DNA from: JAUXEH01 sp965602945
GTDB lineage: Bacteria; Acidobacteriota; Aminicenantia; Aminicenantales; Aminicenantaceae
Assembly (NCBI GenBank): GCA_965602945.1
Contig: CBFDBC010000018.1
Span: forward strand, 1-28,388
Reading direction: 5' to 3'
DNA length: 28,388 nt
Of the stretch, positions 22,389 through 28,388 are shown in pieces (the stretch's first letter is position 1; each line of letters begins with the position of its first letter). The translations under genes were made by a program, and so were the position numbers. Under the pieces are notes generated by a model that saw nothing but the letters and a program-made list of their open reading frames with translations, was not told the origin of the DNA and did no database searches.

Positions 22389-23378
22389 ATGTCGCGAACA
22401 GGTAAACATCACGTCGGAGTCTTTTTTCTGTGCCTTTCGATTCTTTTTTTCGCCGCATGTGGTTCCGGCCCACCCGATCTGCTACTCCAAAACGATGAGG
22501 CCGGAGGAACCCTCCGTGTGCTCGCCTCCGGGCAGGAGGCGTTCGCCTATCAGTACGCGGCCGGCCTCGACCTGCCCCACTACTGGCCCCTTAACAGTCC
22601 CTCGGGCCGGAACATGCTGGTGCAGCAGACGGAGCCCTATCCGCATCACAGGTCCTTCTGGTTTGCCGACACGGTCCGCTTCAAAGGGGAAGGGGAGCGG
22701 GATGTCAGCACCTACAACGCCCTGTATTCGGGCCGGCAGGTCGGAGAAAACACCTACAGCCCGCCCTTCGCTGATCACGTCCGTCATCGCTCCTTCCTGC
22801 GCCTTAACACGGCAGAAGGCAGTGCGGTCGTGGACTCCGAACTGGTCTGGGAAATGGATGAAGACCGTCCCATCCTGGACGAAACCCGGCATGTTGTGAT
22901 CCATGCCCTGGGTGGGGGCGAGTACCTGCTCGACATGACCTTCACCCTGACTTCGTCCTACGGTGATGTCGAATTCGTCAGCGACGATGTACACTATGCC
23001 TGGCCATACCTGCGGCTGCAGACACGGTTCAGCGGCGATAACGGAGGTGTGATCACTTCCGATATTGGCGCCACGGGGCAGGAGGCGACCAACATGCTGG
23101 CCGCCCTCTGGATCGATTACTCCAATACCCTGGACGGCGTCGCCGAAGGCGTGGCTGTCTTCCAGTGGCCTGACGGGCAGGACCACCGCTGGCTGACCCG
23201 CGAGTACGGCTGCTTCGGTCCCAGGCGGCCGGATGCGCAGAGCGGCCATCCTTTTGTGCTGGAAGAGGGTGAATCCGTCACCCAGCGTGTGGGCGTGCTG
23301 GTCCACAAGGGAGATGTACAGACCGGACGGGTGGCCGAACGATATCGGTCCTACATCACGGGCAAGTGGCAGGAATGA
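22389..23378 (+). CDS. DUF6807 (old Pfam name PmoA) lipoprotein
   Basis: The 329-residue lipoprotein has a hydrophobic leader ending in the lipobox FAAC, with Cys at residue 24. The mature part has the DUF6807 features: an HYWPLNSPSGRNMLVQ segment, PYPHHRSFWFAD with its His pair, a central beta-rich body, and a WIDYSN...GVAVFQWPDGQDH stretch. The family's older name, methane oxygenase PmoA, is misleading: there are no membrane monooxygenase features. Its biochemical role is not established to my knowledge. It starts immediately after the Gfo/Idh gene and its stop overlaps the enolase-type start (ATGA), so the genes are translationally linked. Confidence 0.85.
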   Translation: MSRTGKHHVGVFFLCLSILFFAACGSGPPDLLLQNDEAGGTLRVLASGQEAFAYQYAAGLDLPHYWPLNSPSGRNMLVQQTEPYPHHRSFWFADTVRFKGEGERDVSTYNALYSGRQVGENTYSPPFADHVRHRSFLRLNTAEGSAVVDSELVWEMDEDRPILDETRHVVIHALGGGEYLLDMTFTLTSSYGDVEFVSDDVHYAWPYLRLQTRFSGDNGGVITSDIGATGQEATNMLAALWIDYSNTLDGVAEGVAVFQWPDGQDHRWLTREYGCFGPRRPDAQSGHPFVLEEGESVTQRVGVLVHKGDVQTGRVAERYRSYITGKWQE

Positions 23379-24607
23379 ACCGCAGGGAATTTCTGGGAAC
23401 GGCCTCCAGAGCGGCCCTGGCACTGGGCCTGGCCGATCTCCCGGATTATCAATTGGTGCCCAGTGTCAGGATCGACCGCATCGCCCTCTTTCCCCTGCGT
23501 TATCCCATGACCGGCTATTTCAAGTTCTTCACCGGCCCGCACGGCTCGGCCGGCCGTGCCGCGGTGATCGTGAAAATCACCGCAGACAACGGCACCGTGG
23601 GCTGGGGCCAGGCCCTGCCCATCGCGAAATGGAGCTACGAGACGCTCGAGACGGCATACATCGTACTGCGAAATTATTATGCCCCCATCCTGCTCGGCCG
23701 GAATCCCACGGACATCTCCGGGGCTCATGCGGCCATGGACGGCGCCGTTGCGCCGGGCTTTTCAACCGGGATGCCCATCACCCGGGCCGGCATCGACATG
23801 GCGCTGCACGACCTGACCGGAAAGCTGTGGGGACGATCCCTGGCACAGTATTGGGGAAGATCGCCGGGAGGACCGCTTCCGCTCAGCTGGACGGTCAACG
23901 TCAAGGAGCTCAACGAGGTGGAGCCGCTGGTTGCGGAGGGGAGGAAGCGCGGCTACCGGTATTTCAATATCAAGGTGGCCCCCGATCCGGACTTCGACGT
24001 GGCCGTGGCCCGTGTGGTGAAAGGACTGGCCCGGGAGACGTTCCTGTGGGCCGATGCCAACGGCGGGTATGATCCGGACACGGCGCTGCTGGCCGCGCCC
24101 CGGTTGGCTGATGCCGGCGTGGATGTGCTGGAGGCCCCGCTCCGCCCCAACCGGATCAGCGGCTACCGGGCACTGAAAAAACAGGGGGCCCTGCCCATCC
24201 TCATGGACGAGGGCGTGGTGTCGCCGGTCGAACTCGAAGAATTCATCAAGCTCGGCATGTGTGACGGAGTGGCCATGAAGCCCGCCCGCTGCGGAGGGCT
24301 GGAATCCAACCGCCGCCAGATCGAACTGTGCGAGAAACACGGCCTCATCTGGCTGGGGAGCGGCCTCACCGATCCGGACATCTCGCTTGCCGCCTCACTG
24401 GGGCTTTACGGCGCCTTCGGCCTGAAAAAACCCGCCGCCCTCAACGGCCCCCAGTTCCTGACCGCCGATGTCCTGAAAAAACCGCTGCGCATCGAGAACG
24501 GGAACGCCTATGTGCCCGAGGGGCCGGGCCTGGGCGTCGAGGTGGATGAGGAAAAAGTCTTAGAGCTCATGCGTCAGAGCGGCGGGGATAAGCTGCTGCA
24601 GGACTGA
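23375..24607 (+). CDS. TAT-exported enolase-superfamily enzyme (muconate-lactonizing/epimerase type)
   Basis: The 410-residue protein starts MNRREFLGTA, a twin-arginine signal. Metal ligands appear to be D227 (WADANGG), E253 (LEAPLRP) and D278 (ILMDEG). Acid/base residues appear to be K200 (FNIK) and K302 (AMKPARCGG). Lysines on both faces place it in the muconate-lactonizing-enzyme-like group rather than the His-Asp mandelate-racemase group. It is probably an epimerase, racemase or cycloisomerase on a carboxylate substrate. The ATG at 23375 overlaps the previous stop. A GTG at 23366 is an alternative. Export is odd for a superfamily that is mostly cytoplasmic. Confidence 0.88.
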   Translation: MNRREFLGTASRAALALGLADLPDYQLVPSVRIDRIALFPLRYPMTGYFKFFTGPHGSAGRAAVIVKITADNGTVGWGQALPIAKWSYETLETAYIVLRNYYAPILLGRNPTDISGAHAAMDGAVAPGFSTGMPITRAGIDMALHDLTGKLWGRSLAQYWGRSPGGPLPLSWTVNVKELNEVEPLVAEGRKRGYRYFNIKVAPDPDFDVAVARVVKGLARETFLWADANGGYDPDTALLAAPRLADAGVDVLEAPLRPNRISGYRALKKQGALPILMDEGVVSPVELEEFIKLGMCDGVAMKPARCGGLESNRRQIELCEKHGLIWLGSGLTDPDISLAASLGLYGAFGLKKPAALNGPQFLTADVLKKPLRIENGNAYVPEGPGLGVEVDEEKVLELMRQSGGDKLLQD

Positions 24608-24753
24608 CGGCCGGGCCGCCTCCTCCCTCAATCCCCCTGCCTGGGCTCTGCCTTGATCCCTGAGTCGAAGATTTGCATTTTCCGCACAAACTTGCTTATC
24701 ATAATCTTCGGGGATTGGAAACGCCGCACATCAAATTTAACACAGGAAAGAGA

Positions 24754-25674
24754 ATGAGACCACTTCTTTTGATCCTTGTGACCCTGCTCTCGGCATCGGC
24801 AGGTCCCGCAGACATGCGCTGGACCGAGGACGCCGCCCGGGGAACCTTGACGCTGGTTGAGGATGGGGCGCCGGTCCTGACCTTCTGCTTCGGGGATCAG
24901 CTCAAGCCGGGGGTCGATCCAAAATACACCCGGTCGTGCTACATCCACCCGCTCTATTCCCTGGATGGGCGGGAGGTCCTCACTCACGATTTCCCCCAGG
25001 ATCACCTGCACCATCGAGGCCTCTTCTGGACCTGGCCGGTCGCGAAAACCCGGGGCCTCGATACGCAGACCTGGCATCCCTCGGATCCTGCCCTCAGGCA
25101 GCATTTCGTGCGCTGGCTCGAAAGAAAGGCGGAACCTGGGGGAGCCGCGCTGTCGGCCGAGAATGCCTGGAAGCTGGATGGCTCCGAGGTCGTCGCCCGG
25201 GAACAGGTGACGCTCAGCGTGCATCCCGCAGAAGGGGCGGGCCGGGCCATCGATGTCGAGATCGTGCTCCAGGCTGTGGGGGGCCCTCTGGAGCTTCGGG
25301 GAGCGCCGGACCAGGACAAGGGCTACGGCGGGCTGTGCCTGCGGGGGGCGCCCCTGTTCACGGGAGCCGTGATGACGACCGACAAGGGGCCGCTGGAGAA
25401 AGACGTCACCAATGTCCCATACCGCTGGGCGGACATCTCGACTCCGGAGCGGGGCGTGGCCGTATTCGTCTCCCCCGACCACCCCGGCTTCCCCATACCC
25501 TGGCTCATCCGAAACAGCTATGCCGGAGTGCTCAACCCGTCCTGGCCGGGGAACGACACGACCGTCCTCCAGCCCGGGAGCCCCGTCACCCTCAGGTACC
25601 GCGTCTATGTCCACAGGGGTGATGCGGTCTCAGGGAAAGTAACGCAGGCGTACTCGGACTATGTGTCCCGCTGA
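24754..25674 (+). CDS. Second DUF6807 protein, secreted
   Basis: The 306-residue protein has a short signal peptide (about 1-17, LLLILVTLLSASAG). It carries the same family pattern as 22389-23378: YIHPLYSLDG, FPQDHLHHRGLFWTW, a central Tyr/Gly-rich strand part, and WADIS..RGVAVFVSPDHPG. The two share the histidine-rich HHRxxxW feature but otherwise differ, so they are ancient paralogues and not a recent duplication. The start is supported by AGGAAAGA. The upstream frame continues to 24673 but lacks a ribosome site. The gap of 146 bases from the enolase gene may hold its own promoter, though I see no good -35/-10 pair. Function unknown. Confidence 0.85.
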   Translation: MRPLLLILVTLLSASAGPADMRWTEDAARGTLTLVEDGAPVLTFCFGDQLKPGVDPKYTRSCYIHPLYSLDGREVLTHDFPQDHLHHRGLFWTWPVAKTRGLDTQTWHPSDPALRQHFVRWLERKAEPGGAALSAENAWKLDGSEVVAREQVTLSVHPAEGAGRAIDVEIVLQAVGGPLELRGAPDQDKGYGGLCLRGAPLFTGAVMTTDKGPLEKDVTNVPYRWADISTPERGVAVFVSPDHPGFPIPWLIRNSYAGVLNPSWPGNDTTVLQPGSPVTLRYRVYVHRGDAVSGKVTQAYSDYVSR

Positions 25675-25699
25675 AACAAACCGGGAAGTTTTCGGCCTG

Positions 25700-25711
25700 G
25701 CGGGCGCCCGC
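25700..25711. other. GC-rich perfect palindrome in convergent spacer
   Basis: GCGGGCGCCCGC is a 12-base perfect palindrome between the convergent DUF6807 and M56 genes (spacer 25675-25788). It has no loop and no T-run, so it is not a normal terminator. Nothing else is evident in the spacer. Confidence 0.3.
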
Positions 25712-25788
25712 ACTTTCGGCCTTTCGCTATGGTACTGCCCCTACACCCCCGTCAGGGTTCGGGCTTATCGGCATCCGCCGGTATCTCC

Positions 25789-28083
25789 TCATTTGTCCTT
25801 CTGGAAGCGGCACGTGACCGTGAAGATCGACTCACGCGGCTCGCCGTCGATCAGCACTGGTTCGTAGACCCACTGATTGACGGCATCGATGGCCGCCTGG
25901 TCGAGCGCCGGTATGGAGCGCAGGACCTTGACCCGTTTGACACGGCCGTAGATGTCCGTGGTCACCTCGAGGATTACGACACCCTCGACGCCGTCCTTTT
26001 TGGCCTCTTCCGGATATACCGGCTGGACCATTCTGATCTGTTTGGGAGGCTTGATGTCATGTTCGACGCGCACGGGGGGCTTGGAGGAGCCGGCTGCTGT
26101 ACCGCTTGTCACAGCAATTCGCGCGGCGACCTCGACTCCCCTGGTGATTTTTCCTTCCACCCCGCCCTTGACACCGCCTTCAACACCTACGTCGACCTCT
26201 ACACCTAGGCTGACCTCACCGGTCACCCCGCTGCCCATCTTTCCTTCTACGCCATCGGCCACTCCGCCCTGCACGCCTCCAGCCACGCCGCTCACCTTGT
26301 CTTTCTTTTCATCCTTTTGAAATTGGACCGTCACGGTGAATATCACCTCCCGCGGCTCTCCGTTAACGATCATGGGCTCATAGACCCACTGTTTGACGGC
26401 ATCGATGGCCGCGTGGTCTAGCGCCGGGATGGAACGCAGAACCTTGACCCTTTTAACGCGTCCGTAGATGTCGGTTTCAGCCTCTACGATCACGACACCT
26501 TCGATCCCCTCATCTTTGGCTTCCTGGGGGTACACAGGCTTTACAGTCTTGATCAGCCTAGGCGGCTTGATGTCTCCGAGCGCCCGGATGGGAGGCTTCT
26601 CTTTTTCCTGCCCTATTTCCGCCGACATGACGCTCACCGAAGGATGATTTTCGTCGAGGCTGAACCGGCAGACGACCGTCATCACCGAACGAACAGGCTT
26701 GCCCTCGATCTCCATGGGCTCGTATGTCCACTGCTTAACCGCCTCCAGGGCTGCTTTGTCCAGCAGGTCGTGCGCGCCGTGAATGACCCGGGCCTCGGTG
26801 ATGCGGCCGTTGGTGTCTATAACCGCCTCGACCGCGATTGTTCCCTCTATGCCCTTCTCCTTGGCTTCGAGGGGATATTTGGGCTGCACGATCTTGATCT
26901 GTTTGGGATTCCTCCAGTCTTTTTCCTGGATGCCGGGCATGTCAAAATCTGAGGGGAATTTAAACATCGCTGTTTCGGCCGGTGCCGCCGCTTCCGGCGC
27001 GGCGAAGGTCAGGCGGTAGCCTGTGATCCCGCCGACGAGCAGGAACGCGACGAGCGCGATCGCCAGCGCTGCAGGTTTGTTCAGGTGTGTTTCCATTGTC
27101 CTCTCCTTGGATAAGATGATCTTGACCCTATCCTTGAGAGGGATGTGAGGGGAAGCCATAGCGATCACAACCGGCAGACGTCTGATAGAGGACGAGTGCT
27201 CCGCCAGGTTGATCAAACACTCCGCGTATTCCTCGGAGTTGTTTGCTTGTAACACATGTGTATCCGAGATCTCCTCGCGGGCGCGGGAGAATGCGCTGCT
27301 GAGGCCGTAGGCCAGGGGATTCCACCAGATAAGGCCCATCATCAGCCTCTGTACGACGCCGGTGAGCTGATCCCAGTGAAAGATGTGAGAAAGCTCGTGA
27401 AACAGGATCGAACGGACGTCCGTCTCCTTCAGCCCTGCCAGAAGTCCCTCGGGAAGAAGGATGATGGGCCGGAAGAATCCCACGGCCATGGGGCTGTCGA
27501 TATGGGGAGCTGCGAGGATCCTCGTCCGGATGAATTTGCCGAAGGTTTTTTCGGCGGATTCCAGAATAGCAGGGATCCTGGTGTCTTTGACCGGCGTGGA
27601 GCCCCGCTTCATCCCGCGGACCACGAGGAGGCCGAAGACAAAACGGAGGCCCAACACCAGGCATCCCAGCCCCCAGATCAGGCCCATCATGTTTATGACC
27701 TTGATCAGGCCGTACCCGGAAAAAAAGGATCGGAGAGAAGTGAGGCTGAATATAGGGCGATGGGCTGCCTCCTCCTGTTGCGATTCTCCTGAGGGAATTT
27801 CTGTGGCTATCTCGATCGAAGTCGAACCCGAGCCTCCCGCAGCGCCGATCGTCACCGGCAGGGAGGCGTGGAAGGGGACCAGTCCCCAATCTTCCAGAGT
27901 CGGGGATAGGAACGGGAGAGTGATCACGACCAGCATGGTCATCAGGCTGATCGCGCTCCGCAGAGGAGCCCCACCGCGTCGGAACAAGCGCAGGAACAGG
28001 CTCCCTACAAGCAGGATGAGTATGCACTGAAGCGCGCTGTTGAGGATCCATTCCGCGTGAGCAACCTCCGACAGGGCGGGCAT
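25789..28083 (-). CDS. BlaR1/MecR1-type M56 metallopeptidase with three TonB-C domains
   Basis: This 764-residue membrane protein is likely a sensor-protease that releases the adjacent BlaI-type repressor. Hydrophobic helices lie at about 13-33, 43-60, 127-155 and 338-355. The zinc motif HELSH is at 229-233, with REEISD (269-274) further on as the third-ligand region. After the last helix, three TonB C-terminal domains follow at about 395-475, 505-590 and 677-760. Each has P-x-YP-x-EAK..G(I/V)EG and (A/N)V(K/N)QW.YEP. A Gly/Val-rich linker (about 597-660) separates domains 2 and 3. The start has AAGGGAGA upstream, three bases from the repressor stop. The TonB-C domains replace the penicillin-sensing domain of BlaR1, so the signal is unknown. 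Confidence 0.9.
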   Translation of the reverse strand: MPALSEVAHAEWILNSALQCILILLVGSLFLRLFRRGGAPLRSAISLMTMLVVITLPFLSPTLEDWGLVPFHASLPVTIGAAGGSGSTSIEIATEIPSGESQQEEAAHRPIFSLTSLRSFFSGYGLIKVINMMGLIWGLGCLVLGLRFVFGLLVVRGMKRGSTPVKDTRIPAILESAEKTFGKFIRTRILAAPHIDSPMAVGFFRPIILLPEGLLAGLKETDVRSILFHELSHIFHWDQLTGVVQRLMMGLIWWNPLAYGLSSAFSRAREEISDTHVLQANNSEEYAECLINLAEHSSSIRRLPVVIAMASPHIPLKDRVKIILSKERTMETHLNKPAALAIALVAFLLVGGITGYRLTFAAPEAAAPAETAMFKFPSDFDMPGIQEKDWRNPKQIKIVQPKYPLEAKEKGIEGTIAVEAVIDTNGRITEARVIHGAHDLLDKAALEAVKQWTYEPMEIEGKPVRSVMTVVCRFSLDENHPSVSVMSAEIGQEKEKPPIRALGDIKPPRLIKTVKPVYPQEAKDEGIEGVVIVEAETDIYGRVKRVKVLRSIPALDHAAIDAVKQWVYEPMIVNGEPREVIFTVTVQFQKDEKKDKVSGVAGGVQGGVADGVEGKMGSGVTGEVSLGVEVDVGVEGGVKGGVEGKITRGVEVAARIAVTSGTAAGSSKPPVRVEHDIKPPKQIRMVQPVYPEEAKKDGVEGVVILEVTTDIYGRVKRVKVLRSIPALDQAAIDAVNQWVYEPVLIDGEPRESIFTVTCRFQKDK

Positions 28084-28086
28084 GGA

Positions 28087-28388
28087 CTATTCTCCCTTGT
28101 ACTCCCGGGTAAGTCTGCGCAGTTCCCGCGCCTCTTCAGGGGTGATATCCTCGTCCTCCAGCAGGCAGCGTACGAGTTCCGCACGGGATCCCCCGAAGAC
28201 CCGATTCTTTATGTCGTCCAGGATATCCTTGCGTGTTATCTGCTTCTCCTTGACGGCCGAGTAATGATAGGTCCGGCTCTCCTCGCGATGGGTCAGCCAG
28301 CCGTACTCTTCCAGGCGGTTCATCTGGACCTGGATGGTCGTGCGCCGCAGCTTGTCTCTGCGCCGGGAATTTATGACCTCGAACACAT
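28087..28388 (-). CDS. BlaI/MecI-type transcriptional repressor (partial, N-terminus beyond window)
   Basis: About 100 residues of the C-terminal part of a BlaI-family winged-helix repressor are visible. RRTTIQVQMNRLEEYGWLTHR is the recognition helix and following wing typical of BlaI. The RTYHYSAV strand follows. A C-terminal dimerisation helix with AELVRCLLEDEDITPEEARELRRL completes it. It ends three bases before the M56 gene, the standard order of a BlaI-BlaR1 pair. The start codon, promoter and operator lie outside the window. Confidence 0.88.
   Translation of the reverse strand, partial: VFEVINSRRRDKLRRTTIQVQMNRLEEYGWLTHREESRTYHYSAVKEKQITRKDILDDIKNRVFGGSRAELVRCLLEDEDITPEEARELRRLTREYKGE

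Noticed and set aside
22389..25674. Methane monooxygenase PmoA
   Set aside because: The old Pfam name for DUF6807 invites this. The proteins are a lipoprotein and a secreted protein with no membrane monooxygenase features or pmoB/pmoC neighbours.
25700..25711. Rho-independent terminator between convergent genes
   Set aside because: The palindrome has no loop and no T-tract on either strand.

Overview
The window carries two unrelated blocks in GC-rich DNA. The left half (about 1-14690) is one long minus-strand array of CoA-thioester enzymes. The right half (14776-28388) is an accessory region of exported sugar-type enzymes, small regulatory units, a toxin-antitoxin pair and a BlaI/M56 signalling pair. 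The key gene is at 9179-10315. It encodes a BamA/Oah-type 6-oxocyclohex-1-ene-1-carbonyl-CoA hydrolase, the ring-opening enzyme of anaerobic benzoyl-CoA degradation. This points to a strictly or facultatively anaerobic aromatic degrader. A Desulfobacterota-like host is my best guess, but TAT-exported Gfo/Idh and sulfatase proteins, DUF6807 proteins and an M56-TonB fusion are also common in Acidobacteriota, Planctomycetota and similar phyla, so the taxonomy is uncertain.

Left block, in transcription order from a consensus sigma70-type promoter at 14731-14760: thiolase (13505-14686), an imperfect long hairpin element (13315-13471), 3-hydroxybutyryl-CoA dehydrogenase (12401-13252), glutaryl-CoA-dehydrogenase-like acyl-CoA dehydrogenase (11125-12279), crotonase (10326-11102), BamA (9179-10315), an atypical thiolase (7869-9131), a dehydrogenase-hydratase fusion (5511-7859), an SDR (4748-5494), a third thiolase (3544-4731), and a molybdenum hydroxylase made of an FAD subunit (2654-3541) and a fused 2Fe-2S/Mo subunit (1-2657, cut by the window edge). 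Together these can take the dienone-level ring intermediate through 3-hydroxypimelyl-CoA, 3-oxopimelyl-CoA, glutaryl-CoA, crotonyl-CoA and acetoacetyl-CoA to acetyl-CoA. Benzoyl-CoA reductase, the dienoyl-CoA hydratase and the usual zinc-type 6-hydroxycyclohexene-carbonyl-CoA dehydrogenase are not in view.

Right block: a TAT-type sulfatase with a small membrane protein upstream (minus strand); a divergent pair of unknown function, a four-helix membrane protein plus a winged-helix protein, behind a strong promoter (plus strand); a serine hydrolase and an SDR (minus strand); and an RHH/MazF toxin-antitoxin pair whose promoter and palindrome overlap the antitoxin start. Then comes a plus-strand run of TAT-exported Gfo/Idh oxidoreductase, DUF6807 lipoprotein, TAT-exported enolase-superfamily enzyme and a second DUF6807 protein. 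The end of the window holds a minus-strand BlaI-type repressor (partial) and an M56 peptidase carrying three TonB-C domains, two of them recently duplicated.

I found no rRNA, tRNA, CRISPR array, transposase or phage gene. Assignments rest on reading translated motifs. No database search was possible.
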